In this document: piece by piece, positions 36,252 through 45,346 of the stretch
Layout: each line of letters begins with the position of its first letter
Position numbering within the stretch: position 1 is the first letter of the stretch
Assembly (NCBI RefSeq): GCF_024662015.1
Contig: NZ_CP102480.1
Span: 1,026,501 to 1,090,500, forward strand
Reading direction: 5' to 3'
Source: Nisaea acidiphila
GTDB taxonomy: Bacteria > Pseudomonadota > Alphaproteobacteria > Thalassobaculales > Thalassobaculaceae
DNA: 64,000 nt
Position numbers and translations under genes: made by a program
Notes under the pieces: generated by a model
What the model saw: the letters and a program-made list of their open reading frames with translations, nothing else
Databases searched by the model: none
What the model was told of the DNA's origin: nothing

Positions 36252-37409
36252 TTATTTTGCTTTGGGCGCGCGCTGCGAGAAACGTTTGCCGAACACGCCT
36301 TCGGCGATCCGGTTCTTCATCATCTCCAGGCTTCCGCCAGCGATCTGCCAGCCACGGGTACGGCGCCAGCAATACTCGACCAGGCTCTCCTCGGTATAGC
36401 CGAGCGCTCCGAGCACCTGCATCGCCTCGTTGGCGGCGTGGAAGCCGGCCTGGTTGCAGAGATATTTGGCGATCGCCGTGTCGTACGCGGAGGGCAGGCG
36501 GTCCGCCGCCTCGCTGGCGACCTTGTAGAGCATGAGCTGCGCTGCCTCGATTTCGGCGGCGCATTCCGCGAACTTCCATTGGATGCCCTGGAAGTCGGCG
36601 AGCTCGCGGCCGAACTGCTTGCGGGTCAGGGCATGCTCCTTCGCGATCTCGAAGGCATGGCGCCCGAAGGCGAGTGCGCGCGAGGAGTTGCCGATCCGCT
36701 CGACATTGAAGGCCGAAATCTGCTTGCGGAATCCGCCCTCGCCCAGCAGCACGTTTTCAGCCGGAACGTAGACATTGTCGAAATAGAGCTGGCACCAATG
36801 CTCGCCGCCGACATAGCGAACCGGCTCTCCGCGGGTGAAGCCCTCCTGATCACGCTCCAGAATAACCGATCCGATACCGTCGATACCCGGCCCATAGCGA
36901 ACATAAATCAGGAACAACTCGGCATCCGGACTATGGGTGGAAAAGACTTTCGAGCCATTGACCCGGAAGCCGTCGCCGTCCGGCGTCGCACTGGTGACCA
37001 GATCCGTCGCCGCGGAGCCCGCTTCCGGTTCGCTCATCCCGAGGCAGATACAGATCTCGCCGGCCAGCAGCCGGCCGAGCCATTTCTCCTTCTGCAGAGG
37101 CGTCGCATATTCGGCGAAAGTACGGATAGGTCCGAAATTCCCAGCCTGGATCACATCCGCGCTCCGGGGACAGACCTCCGCCACCGCCTGGATCGCGAGC
37201 ACCGCATCCATCACGGTCCCGCCCTGCCCGCCATCCGCCTCGTCCATGGTGATGCCCATCAGCCCCTGTTCGGACATGAGCTTCGCCACCTCGAAGGGAA
37301 AACCATCCTCGTGTGCCCGTGCGAGCGCGCCTTCCTTCAGATGACGTTCCGCAAAGCCGCGCACAGCATCCTGAAAGAGACGCTGCTCCTCACTCAAACT
37401 GAAATCCAA
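36252..37409 (-). CDS. Acyl-CoA dehydrogenase family protein
   Basis: A 385-aa flavin dehydrogenase. Its parts are FSLSEEQRLFQDAVRGFAE at the N terminus, CLGMSEPEAGSAATDLVTSATPDGDGFRVNGSKVFSTHS in the FAD/substrate region, and the C-terminal helical bundle with EAMQVLGALGYTEESLVEYCWRRTRGWQIAGGSLEMMKN. It desaturates an acyl-CoA, or in some relatives a CoA-free acid; chain specificity is unknown. It is the last gene of a three-gene minus-strand operon behind MmgE/PrpD and haloacid dehalogenase genes (21-bp gap), which suggests catabolism of a branched or dicarboxylic acid. Confidence 0.92.
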   Translation of the reverse strand: MDFSLSEEQRLFQDAVRGFAERHLKEGALARAHEDGFPFEVAKLMSEQGLMGITMDEADGGQGGTVMDAVLAIQAVAEVCPRSADVIQAGNFGPIRTFAEYATPLQKEKWLGRLLAGEICICLGMSEPEAGSAATDLVTSATPDGDGFRVNGSKVFSTHSPDAELFLIYVRYGPGIDGIGSVILERDQEGFTRGEPVRYVGGEHWCQLYFDNVYVPAENVLLGEGGFRKQISAFNVERIGNSSRALAFGRHAFEIAKEHALTRKQFGRELADFQGIQWKFAECAAEIEAAQLMLYKVASEAADRLPSAYDTAIAKYLCNQAGFHAANEAMQVLGALGYTEESLVEYCWRRTRGWQIAGGSLEMMKNRIAEGVFGKRFSQRAPKAK

Positions 37410-37430
37410 GATATCCTCCCGTTGGTGCGG

Positions 37431-38807
37431 CTATTCCGCCGCGGATTGAGTGGCCGCCCGGCCGAGCGGGAGCTCGGCAAGGGACGCCAGCCTGTCGATC
37501 TTCCAGAGCTTGTCGCCCAACGCCGCCGTACCAGCCCCGAGCTGATCCGACACAAGCTCCACGAATTTCTCATCGAGCTCTGCATCGCTCAGCGGCGCGT
37601 CCGGATCGCCCTTGCGGGTCGGCGCATAATGGCTGAAGCGGCGCCCGTCCGCGGTCTCGATCGTCACCCGCGCAGAGCGCCTGCCGGGGAACGCGGCATC
37701 GCATTCCGGATCGACCTTGTGCGCGACCTTCGATGCGAGCGTCCGGATCCTTTCGTCCCCGAGCGCCTCCGGCGAAAACGCCGCGATGCGCACCGCGCCG
37801 GTGGCAATCACCGCGCCTACACAATACGGCAGAGAGAATTTCGCCTCGAACGCTGTCTTCGGATCGGCATTGCCGCAAATCTCAAGCGACTTGCCATAGG
37901 ATCCAACCTCAATCCCGGCGATATCCTCCGCCGCCAGCCCGTTCTCCGTCACGATCTGACGCGCCGCATCGACCGCGGCATGTACGTGTCCGCAGGCGGC
38001 ATGGTTCTTCTGCGTCGTGCGCTCGATGGTCCAGTCTTCACCGAGGCCGGCGACCGCCTTTTGCCAATCGACGTCGCGGCTCATCGCGGCACCGAACCCT
38101 GCCGCGCCCTCCAGAATATCGAGCACGCCGGTGACGCCCGCCTCCGCCATCCGCGCCGCGAGCACGCCGCCCTCCGCGGCACGGCCGGCATGAATTGGCT
38201 TGCTCATCGCCTCCGCACGGAACGCCTGCTGCAGGCCCGCAGCCATCGTGCCCGCGCTCGCCAGAGCATGGGCCGCCTGCGGCGGATTGAGGCCGAGAAT
38301 GACGGCGGACGCCGCCGTGCCGCCGAAGAACCCGATTGTCGCCGTGGTATGCCAGTAATCGTAATGCGCGGGATTGACCGCCGCAGCGATCCGGTTGGAC
38401 ACCTCGTATCCGGCAATGACCGCGCGCAGGAACAGCTCGCCCGGTGCACCGGTATCCTCCGCAAGCGCCAACGCCGCCGGAATGACCACCACGCCCGGAT
38501 GAAACAGGCCGTCCCTGAAAATGTCGTCGAATTCGACCGTGTGGGACGCCGTACCGTTGATCAGGGCCGCCGTGCGCGCCGTGGCAAAACGGCCAGACGG
38601 CACAAGCCGTGAACGCCCCCGGTCAAGATCCTCGGCGAGTGCGGTCTCAAGCAGTGTCGCCGGCGGCAGGACGCCGCCCGGAATGGCGGCGGCGAACCAG
38701 TCCAGCACGCACCGCCGCGCGTGATGCCGTGCGTTTTCCGGCAATGCGGCGGTGCGCATTCCCGAAATGAATTCCCCAAAAGTCTCTGTCGGGCTCTTTA
38801 TGGCCAT
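37431..38807 (-). CDS. MmgE/PrpD family protein
   Basis: A 458-aa member of the MmgE/PrpD superfamily, which includes 2-methylcitrate dehydratase, itaconate-related decarboxylase (IRG1) and iminodisuccinate epimerase. Landmarks are ARRCVLDWFAAAIPGG, TAALINGTASHTVEFDDIF with the conserved His and Asp pair, HPGVVVIPAALALAEDTGAPG, the AGYEVSNRIAAAVNPAHYDYWHTTATIGFFGGTAASA segment, and KNHAACGHVHAAVDAA. The reaction is not assignable beyond hydration/dehydration or decarboxylation of a di- or tricarboxylate. It is cotranscribed with the dehalogenase and acyl-CoA dehydrogenase genes (gaps of 17 and 21 bp). Confidence 0.9.
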   Translation of the reverse strand: MAIKSPTETFGEFISGMRTAALPENARHHARRCVLDWFAAAIPGGVLPPATLLETALAEDLDRGRSRLVPSGRFATARTAALINGTASHTVEFDDIFRDGLFHPGVVVIPAALALAEDTGAPGELFLRAVIAGYEVSNRIAAAVNPAHYDYWHTTATIGFFGGTAASAVILGLNPPQAAHALASAGTMAAGLQQAFRAEAMSKPIHAGRAAEGGVLAARMAEAGVTGVLDILEGAAGFGAAMSRDVDWQKAVAGLGEDWTIERTTQKNHAACGHVHAAVDAARQIVTENGLAAEDIAGIEVGSYGKSLEICGNADPKTAFEAKFSLPYCVGAVIATGAVRIAAFSPEALGDERIRTLASKVAHKVDPECDAAFPGRRSARVTIETADGRRFSHYAPTRKGDPDAPLSDAELDEKFVELVSDQLGAGTAALGDKLWKIDRLASLAELPLGRAATQSAAE

Positions 38808-38824
38808 TCCGTTTCCTCCTTCTG

Positions 38825-39541
38825 TCAGCAGCCAAGCTGATCGGCGACGCCCTCCATCGAATCAGCAATCACGTCGTAGTCATGCTCGGCCTCGAAATCG
38901 ACTTTCTGCTCCGGGCCGTATTCTGTCGGCCGGGCGATAAATGCGGTCTTCAGCCCGAGATCGCGGGCCGCGACGAGATCGCCGTTATGAGCCGCCACCA
39001 TCATGCAATCCTCCGGCGCCAGATGCAGCAGGCGGCAGCCGGTAAGATAGGTCTCGGGTTCGGGCTTGTAGGTCCCGGCGAGTTCGGCGCCGAGAATCAT
39101 GTCCCACGGCAGGCCGCCGTGTTTCGCCATATTGATCATGAGCGCGACATTGCCGTTCGACATGGTCGCGAGGATGAATTTCTTCTTCAGCCGGGTCAGG
39201 CCCGGGACGCTGTCCGGCCACGGCGCGAGACGGTGCCAGGCCCGGTTCAGCTCGTCAATTTCCGTCTCGGAAAGGCCATCGATGCCGAATTCCTCAAGCA
39301 CCTCGATAAGATTTTCCCGGTGCAAGGTATCAAGTGCCACGAAACCGCGCTCTCCGCTTCGCACCACTTTCATGGCCGGGACATAACGCCGTCTCCAGGC
39401 AAGGGCAAAAGCCTGTCCGTCAAGATCGAGACCCTTTTCTTTTGCCAAACGGTCAAATTCGACAGCAATGCTGTTGCGCCAGTCGACAACTGTTCCGAAG
39501 ACATCAAAGAAAAGCGCTTTAATCACCAGCCGTTTCCCCAC
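38825..39541 (-). CDS. HAD-superfamily hydrolase, haloacid dehalogenase type II
   Basis: A 238-aa L-2-haloacid dehalogenase-like protein. The nucleophile Asp is in ALFFDVFGTVVDWRNSI; motif II Ser/Asn is in ILATMSNGNVALM; the Lys is in GTYKPEPETYL; and the terminal acidic motif is MVAAHNGDLVAARDLGLKTAFIARP. True dehalogenation is not certain, since many homologues act on phosphates. It is the first gene of a likely operon with MmgE/PrpD and acyl-CoA dehydrogenase. A marine haloperoxidase elsewhere in the window makes halogenated acids plausible in the habitat, but that is speculation. Confidence 0.9.
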   Translation of the reverse strand: MGKRLVIKALFFDVFGTVVDWRNSIAVEFDRLAKEKGLDLDGQAFALAWRRRYVPAMKVVRSGERGFVALDTLHRENLIEVLEEFGIDGLSETEIDELNRAWHRLAPWPDSVPGLTRLKKKFILATMSNGNVALMINMAKHGGLPWDMILGAELAGTYKPEPETYLTGCRLLHLAPEDCMMVAAHNGDLVAARDLGLKTAFIARPTEYGPEQKVDFEAEHDYDVIADSMEGVADQLGC

Positions 39542-39601
39542 TGCTTAATTTTGTTGCGTTCCCGTACTCCGGAAAAGCGGCGCCTCTAATGCACAGTTTT
39601 C

Positions 39602-39629
39602 TTGACCAAAAATCGAAAGCCGGGACAAT
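39602..39629 (+). promoter_or_regulatory. Possible sigma-70-type promoter for the peptide ABC operon
   Basis: TTGACC (39602-39607) and GACAAT (39624-39629) are separated by 16 bp, about 190 bp upstream of the binding-protein start. The -10 box is imperfect; a TATACA at 39632 is an alternative with too long a spacer. Confidence 0.25.
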
Positions 39630-39822
39630 GGTATACAGTTCGTATGGCTGAAAGACCGGAAAACAACGGTTAGCAGACCGACGAAAGGGTAGGCGAACGG
39701 AGGAACGTCAGACAACGCTCCAAATGGCAAAGAGTGTCTTCTTCGCTGTGCGAGGAAGCGTTGTTGCGCGTGACAACCGCGCCTTCTCAATAAATTCCGT
39801 TATTAGGGAAGGAGTTACGTCC

Positions 39823-41463
39823 ATGAAGAATTTTTGGCGGTCGACAGCCACCACTGCGCTGACCGTCGGTATCGCGGCCCTCTTCGGTCCTGCCGCCGCG
39901 CAGGCCGAAACACCGCAATACGGCGACGAACTGCGTATCGTGGTCGGCTCGAAGATACCGTCTTATGACGGACACATCGAGTCCACGTTCGGCATGATCC
40001 ATCCGATCCGGCCGTTCTACAGCCTGCTGATCCGGGTCAATCCGGACAATCCGTCCTCGCCGACCGATTTCGTTTGCGACGTCTGTGAAGGCGACGTCCC
40101 GGCGGCAACCGACGGCGGCACCAAATACACCTTCAAGATCCGCGACGACGTTAAGTTCCACGACGGCACGCCGCTGACGGCGCATGACGTCAAGGCGACT
40201 TTCGACAAGATCGCGTTCCCGCCGGAAGGCATCGCTTCCAACCGGCAGGCTTACTTCAAAACCGTCGAGTCAATTTCGGCACCGGACGACCGGACGGTCG
40301 TCTTCAAGCTGAAGAACCCGACCGGGACTTTCCTGCCTTCGGTTGCCATGCCGTACAACTTCATCTACGCGAAGAAGGACCTGGACGCGCACGGCTACAC
40401 TTGGCACCAGAAGAACATCAACGGCTCCGGCGCGTTCAAGTTCGTCGAACATGTTCCGGGCAGCCACGTGAAGGGCACCAAGTACGAAGGTTACCATCAC
40501 AAGGGCCAGCCCTATCTCGACGGCTACACCGCGATCTCGGCACCGAAAATGTCGGTTCGCCTGCAGGCGATCCGTGGCGGTCAGGCCGATATCGAGTTCC
40601 GCGGTTTCCCGCCGAAAGCGCGTGACGATCTTGTCAAAGCCCTGGGCGATGACATCACCGTGCAGGAAAGCGACTGGAACTGCGTTCTTATCGTGACGCC
40701 GAACCACAAGGTGAAGCCGATGGACGACCCGAAGGTCCGCAAGGCCCTGTCGCTCGCCATCGACCGCAAGGGCGGCTCCCAGTATCTGTCCAAGATCGCG
40801 ATCGTGAAGACGGTCGGCGGCGTCGTCTTCCCCGGCCACCCGCTCGCGGCGACCGAGGACGAGCTTAAGCAGCTTGCCGGCTACGGCGACGACATCGAGG
40901 CCAACCGCGCGGAGGCCAAGCGGCTTCTGAAAGAGGCCGGTCACGAAAACCTCAAGGTGACCCTGCACAATCGCGGCGTCGACCAGCCTTACAAGGTTGT
41001 CGGCACCTGGCTGATCGACCAGTGGAAGAAGATCGGCGTGCAGGCGGATCAGTGGGTCCAGCCGACCACTCCTTTCTACGCCACGTTGCGTAAGAAAAAG
41101 GACTTCACCATCTCGCTCGACTTCAACTGTCAGTCGATCGTCAACCCGATCGCCGACATTTCGAAGTTCCTGCCCGGCGCCGGCAACAACTACGCCGAGT
41201 TCCAGGACGAGCAGCTGATCAAGTGGTATGACGAACTGCTGGCGGAAGGTGACCAGGCCAAACAGCGCGAGATTATCCGCAAGTACGAAAAGCGGGTGCT
41301 CGACGAGCTGTCGTCCCAGTTCATCACGCTGTGGTGGTACAAGATCAACCCGCACCGTTCCTATGTGAAGGGCTGGAAGATCGCGCCGAGCCACTATCTG
41401 AACCAGGCGTTGGATAACATCTGGATCGATCAGGCCGAGAAGAAGCGCCAGCTCGGCGGCTAA
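39823..41463 (+). CDS. ABC transporter substrate-binding protein, peptide/nickel family 5
   Basis: A 546-aa periplasmic binding protein. The signal peptide ends near AAAQAETPQ, and the family-5 pattern follows: YTFKIRDDVKFHDGTPLTAHDVKATFDKI, KVRKALSLAIDRKGGSQYL, and EAKRLLKEAGHENLKVTLHN. It binds oligopeptides, opines or other amide compounds; ligand unknown. ATG 39823 has AAGGAG 8 nt upstream, and the earlier ATG at 39724 gives a non-signal extension. The same-strand genes that follow encode the two permeases; the fused ATPase is on the other strand at 45.3-47.2 kb. Confidence 0.92.
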   Translation: MKNFWRSTATTALTVGIAALFGPAAAQAETPQYGDELRIVVGSKIPSYDGHIESTFGMIHPIRPFYSLLIRVNPDNPSSPTDFVCDVCEGDVPAATDGGTKYTFKIRDDVKFHDGTPLTAHDVKATFDKIAFPPEGIASNRQAYFKTVESISAPDDRTVVFKLKNPTGTFLPSVAMPYNFIYAKKDLDAHGYTWHQKNINGSGAFKFVEHVPGSHVKGTKYEGYHHKGQPYLDGYTAISAPKMSVRLQAIRGGQADIEFRGFPPKARDDLVKALGDDITVQESDWNCVLIVTPNHKVKPMDDPKVRKALSLAIDRKGGSQYLSKIAIVKTVGGVVFPGHPLAATEDELKQLAGYGDDIEANRAEAKRLLKEAGHENLKVTLHNRGVDQPYKVVGTWLIDQWKKIGVQADQWVQPTTPFYATLRKKKDFTISLDFNCQSIVNPIADISKFLPGAGNNYAEFQDEQLIKWYDELLAEGDQAKQREIIRKYEKRVLDELSSQFITLWWYKINPHRSYVKGWKIAPSHYLNQALDNIWIDQAEKKRQLGG

Positions 41464-41541
41464 TCGGCAAAAATTGATGTCGGCCGTCCCGCTCCGGTGG
41501 GGCGGCCGTCCTTTTCACACAAAGGTAATCGACGGCAAGGC

Positions 41542-42513
41542 ATGTACGGATACATCGTCAAACGCATGCTCATGCTGCTCCCGACACTTGTCGGAGCGGC
41601 CATCCTCGTCTTTCTTCTCCTCAGACTTGTTCCGGGCGACATCTGCCTGATCAAGTTCGGCGGCGAGGGAGCATACGCGGACCCTGAGCAAATCAAGCAG
41701 TGTCAGATCCAGCTCGGTCTGGAAAACCCGATCTATGTGCAGTTCTGGGATTACATGAAGGGCTTCTTCGTCCTCGATCTCGGTACTTCGATGTGGACGG
41801 GCAAGGACGTGACATATGAAATCGGCGTCCGCTTCCAGCTATCGCTCCAGGTTGCGATCATGGCCACACTGACATCCGTCATCATCGCCATTCCGCTCGG
41901 CGTGATCTCGGCCGCGAAGCAGAACACCATGGTCGATTACGTGGTGCGCGGTTTCAGCATCGCCGGCATTGCAATGCCGTCTTTCTGGCTCGGCATTCTC
42001 ATTATTCTCGGGCTTCTGATCGGCAGTCAGGAAATGTTCGGGCGTCCCTGGATGCCACCGATCAACTACGAACCGATCTGGGTCGATCCGGCGCACAATC
42101 TCTCGCAGCTGATCTGGCCGGCTCTTGCCACCGGGTACCGCTATTCCGCGGTCGCCACCCGCATGACCCGCTCCGCCATGCTCGAGGTGCTGCGCGAAGA
42201 CTATGTCCGCACCGCGCGGGCCAAGGGACTGATCGAGAAGGTCATCGTGAACAAGCACGCGCTCAAGAACGCGATGCTTCCGGTGGTGACCATCGTCGGG
42301 ATCGAATTTGCCTTTCTTATGGGCGGTCTCGTCGTCACCGAGCAGGTGTTCAACCTGAACGGTCTCGGCAAGCTGTTCGTCGAATCCGTGACCCAGTCCG
42401 ACTACACCCTCACCCAGGCTCTCGTGATGCTGGTCGTGATGATCTTTGTCGTCATGAACTTCGTCGTCGACGTCCTCTACGCGTGGCTCGATCCGCGCAT
42501 CCGCTACAGCTAG
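41542..42513 (+). CDS. ABC transporter permease (DppB/OppB type)
   Basis: A 323-aa inner-membrane permease. The N terminus MYGYIVKRMLMLLPTLVGAAILVFLLLRLVPGD is typical of DppB, and the EAA loop is MLEVLREDYVRTARAKGLIEKVIVNKHALKNAMLPVVTIVG. A periplasmic loop (IKFGGEGAYADPEQIKQCQIQLGLENP) sits after TM1 as in the family. It forms the channel with the next gene product. ATG 41542 is chosen by family alignment; the ribosome site is weak. Confidence 0.92.
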   Translation: MYGYIVKRMLMLLPTLVGAAILVFLLLRLVPGDICLIKFGGEGAYADPEQIKQCQIQLGLENPIYVQFWDYMKGFFVLDLGTSMWTGKDVTYEIGVRFQLSLQVAIMATLTSVIIAIPLGVISAAKQNTMVDYVVRGFSIAGIAMPSFWLGILIILGLLIGSQEMFGRPWMPPINYEPIWVDPAHNLSQLIWPALATGYRYSAVATRMTRSAMLEVLREDYVRTARAKGLIEKVIVNKHALKNAMLPVVTIVGIEFAFLMGGLVVTEQVFNLNGLGKLFVESVTQSDYTLTQALVMLVVMIFVVMNFVVDVLYAWLDPRIRYS

Positions 42514-42529
42514 GGGGGAGATGCATAAC

Positions 42530-43423
42530 ATGAGCACCATGGAAGCAAGTCCCGAAACCAATACCGGCTTCAAGCGCACCTCGATCATGGACCATGTCGG
42601 TCGCCTGATCCGGCGCCAGCCGCTCGGCACCGGCGGAGCCGTCGTGATCATCGTCATGGTCGTGATGGCCCTCTTCGCCGATTTCATCGCGCCATACGAT
42701 CCCGAAGCGAACAGCTTCGAACATATGCTGGTCCCGCCGAGCCTGGACTTTCTGCTCGGCACCGACCAATTCGGACGGGATCTGTTCTCGCGTATCGTCT
42801 ACGGTGCCCGGACCGCCCTCTTCGTCGGTTTCGCCTGTGCCATCATTGGGGCCTTCGGCGGCTTGATACTTGGCGTGGCGAGCGCGTATTTCGGCGGCTG
42901 GTTCGACCTGATCATGCAGCGGATCATCGACGTCTTCATGGCGTTTCCGCTCATCATCATGGCGCTGGCCATCGTCGCGATCTTCGGGACCGGCACGGAC
43001 AAGGTGATCATCGCCATCACCATCCCGTTCATCCCGCGCTGCGCCCGGGTCGTCCGGTCGAGCGCACTGGCGGTTCGTGAAATGCCCTATATCGATGCGG
43101 CACGGTCGATCGGTTACGGCCATTTCCGGATCATCATGAAGCATATCGCCCCGAACGTGGTCGCGCCGTTCCTGATCATGCTGACGGCCTTCCTCGGCGA
43201 GGCGATCCTGCTCGAGGCCTCGCTCTCCTATCTCGGGCTCGGGGTGCAGGAACCGACGCCAGCCTGGGGGCTGATGCTGCAGGGCGGAGCCGAGGAATAT
43301 GCCGAAAGCGCGCCCTGGGTTCCGGTCTGGCCGGGGCTCGCGATTACCATCGCGGTGTTCGGCTTCAACCTGTTCGGCGACGCGGTCCGCGACATCCTGG
43401 ATCCGAAGCTGCGGACGCGGTAA
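42530..43423 (+). CDS. ABC transporter permease (DppC/OppC type)
   Basis: A 297-aa second permease. It has the DppC-type N-terminal region FADFIAPYDPEANSFEHMLVPPSLDFLLGTDQFGRDLFSRIVYGARTAL and the EAA loop ALAVREMPYIDAARSIGYGHFRIIMKHIAPNVVAPFLIMLT. A GGGGGAG tract ends 9 nt before ATG 42530, which is therefore preferred to ATG 42521. It closes the plus-strand operon and is followed by a strong terminator. Confidence 0.92.
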   Translation: MSTMEASPETNTGFKRTSIMDHVGRLIRRQPLGTGGAVVIIVMVVMALFADFIAPYDPEANSFEHMLVPPSLDFLLGTDQFGRDLFSRIVYGARTALFVGFACAIIGAFGGLILGVASAYFGGWFDLIMQRIIDVFMAFPLIIMALAIVAIFGTGTDKVIIAITIPFIPRCARVVRSSALAVREMPYIDAARSIGYGHFRIIMKHIAPNVVAPFLIMLTAFLGEAILLEASLSYLGLGVQEPTPAWGLMLQGGAEEYAESAPWVPVWPGLAITIAVFGFNLFGDAVRDILDPKLRTR

Positions 43424-43443
43424 GCGCTCAAAACCAAAATTCG

Positions 43444-43474
43444 AAAAGCCCCGCCAAACCCGGCGGGGCTTTTT
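43444..43474 (+). terminator. Rho-independent terminator of the peptide ABC operon
   Basis: A 12-bp perfect stem (43444-43455 with 43462-43473), a six-base loop and a T-tract follow the permease stop by about 20 bp. The A-tract on the left makes it usable from both strands, so it may also stop the convergent deaminase gene. Confidence 0.92.
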
Positions 43475-43496
43475 ATATTGGGTGACATGCAGAGCA

Positions 43497-45119
43497 TCAG
43501 ACGAACGGGATTTGGTTCCAGATCGGGTCGTCTTTTTTTGCCGACGATAGTTTTGCCTGCGTTGCTCCGAGCGGATTGAGAACTCCTCGTTTAGCCAGCG
43601 CATCCAGAAACTCATTGCAGTATTGGAGTCCCGCGTAGACTCCCTGCGCAATGCCGTTCGCACGCGGCCATAGCGTCCCGATCAACTCGCGATGCGGCAC
43701 TTCCATCCGCTTCGATACCGGCAGAGCATTGGCCAATGAGGTGGCGTAATGTTCCGTCGCAGCGTCGGGAAACAGCTCCATTTTCTTTTGGATAAAGAGT
43801 GGCAGGACCGACAGTTCATCGGTATAGGCGGTCTCCGCGCCCTCACCGAACAGAAAGTCGATGATATTCCGCTGGGCGGTTTTGTCGTCCGGGTTCTTCT
43901 CGGCCTGCGCCACAGCCTGTTCCATCATGCTTTCTAGGAACGAAGCGACGGGATAGTTCGATCCGGATTGCCAGTTGTACAACCCGCAATTGTTATGCCC
44001 CAACCTGAGTGCGCTCTTACGCTTGCCGGAGGCCGAGATGTTCGGATCGTCCTGGCCAGATACAACTTTGATATTCCGACCGACGGTCGTGATGTATCCG
44101 GAGCACATGTAACAGGGCTCCAGTGTCGTATAGAGATGCGCGTATTGCGGAAGTTCGTTCAGATTCTGGCTTTCCAGATACTGCTGAATCATTAGGGTTT
44201 CGCCGTGAAAAGTCGGGTTGAGCCCTTTGAAGTTGAGCCCCCAGGCAACGATCTTCATGTCGGAGCCATTGTTCAGGTTGGCCACCGGCTGAACCAGCAA
44301 TCCCCCTATGTTGTTCCCATAAGGGCGCGGGGGCTCGACTGAGCGCGCATCTTTCGAGACCGGAGCTTGCCAAGCGCCCCCGACCAATGCGTATGCGGAC
44401 AGCATGAACAACGAGTCGTAACATTTCTCCGAGATTTCGGTAGCCACGCCGGTTAACGGATCGTCATAGCCGTCATTGTAATTCGTGCTTGCATAAACAG
44501 GGGCCGACTTTGTGAGAACCGGCATTGAAAGGTCCGGCGCCTTCACACCCTTGTCCGTTGCCGCCTCTTGCAGGCTCACTCTCTCCTTGGCCGGCAAGTT
44601 ATCCGGCTTTGCAAGATCGGTCGTGAAACGCCCCGTATATAGGGCTCCGGTCCCGTCGAAGCCGATGCGCGGGAACTCGCCGACAAGACTTTCGCCTGGA
44701 TCCAGCCTCACGACCGCCAGATTTGCCTGCAGATCGCCTTGTATGTCACGAGATGTGGCTTGATCAGCCCCGGACAGCACCGGATAAACGATGCTCCGGA
44801 TCTTTGCTCGCCAAGCCATTCCAATATCAAAGTCGGTGGGGACATAGTTCAGCCAAAGGTCACAATCGGGCACGTCGTCTGGCAAGTTTTGGCTTATTTT
44901 CACACCCGGGCTGTTGTCGTGCCGGGCCTCGTTGTGAAGCTGATTGGCCCAGCCGAAGGGAAGATGGCCTGCCTGCGCACCGCTATAACCTTTCAGGTAA
45001 TCGTCCGTCCTTACGAGAACGCCGAGCCTGTAGTCCGTACCGGCGGCATTGACGATCGTCACGTTCCCGCAATTTTGTTTGAGCGTGCTGATGAACTGAT
45101 CAAGCAACTGGAGTTCCAT
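43497..45119 (-). CDS. Large protein with cytidine-deaminase-like zinc site (possible Bd3614-type deaminase)
   Basis: A 540-aa protein. Residues about 285-385 carry a deaminase-superfamily active site: H305-x-E307 in PTFHGETLMIQQYL and PC-x-x-C (C336, C339) in LYTTLEPCYMCSGYITTVG. These are the zinc ligands and proton-shuttling Glu of that fold. Residues about 20-115 (DYRLGVLVRTDDYLKGYSG...RAKIRSIVYPV) look like a second, degenerate copy without zinc ligands. No signal peptide, membrane span or nucleotide-metabolism neighbour is seen. Large bacterial deaminases of this sort include predicted toxins and nucleic-acid editors such as the Bd3614 group; assignment to that group is tentative. Codon use is less GC-biased than that of its neighbours. 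Terminators flank it on both sides, so it is probably monocistronic. Confidence 0.75.
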   Translation of the reverse strand: MELQLLDQFISTLKQNCGNVTIVNAAGTDYRLGVLVRTDDYLKGYSGAQAGHLPFGWANQLHNEARHDNSPGVKISQNLPDDVPDCDLWLNYVPTDFDIGMAWRAKIRSIVYPVLSGADQATSRDIQGDLQANLAVVRLDPGESLVGEFPRIGFDGTGALYTGRFTTDLAKPDNLPAKERVSLQEAATDKGVKAPDLSMPVLTKSAPVYASTNYNDGYDDPLTGVATEISEKCYDSLFMLSAYALVGGAWQAPVSKDARSVEPPRPYGNNIGGLLVQPVANLNNGSDMKIVAWGLNFKGLNPTFHGETLMIQQYLESQNLNELPQYAHLYTTLEPCYMCSGYITTVGRNIKVVSGQDDPNISASGKRKSALRLGHNNCGLYNWQSGSNYPVASFLESMMEQAVAQAEKNPDDKTAQRNIIDFLFGEGAETAYTDELSVLPLFIQKKMELFPDAATEHYATSLANALPVSKRMEVPHRELIGTLWPRANGIAQGVYAGLQYCNEFLDALAKRGVLNPLGATQAKLSSAKKDDPIWNQIPFV

Positions 45120-45293
45120 CCGGCTATCCCTCCATTCCGTGCGTCATGCATGTTCCGACCCAGATGAAGACGTTGCGGAATGAGTTACGTGAACCGATCA
45201 AAGATGGCTTTGCGCCCATTTCAGTGAAGGAACCTTACTTTCGCGGCACATGAATCCACTTCGGCCGGCGCTCTCTTAAGAGTACGTGAAACG

Positions 45294-45320
45294 AAAAACG
45301 GCGCCCGAAGGCGCCGTTTT
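45294..45320 (-). terminator. Rho-independent terminator of the peptide ABC ATPase gene
   Basis: An 11-bp stem (45310-45320 with 45295-45305) has a TTCG tetraloop on the minus strand and a trailing T-tract, 27 bp downstream of the ATPase stop. It separates that gene from the deaminase gene. Confidence 0.92.
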
Positions 45321-45346
45321 GAAATTGTGGGACCGTTAAGGTCAGG

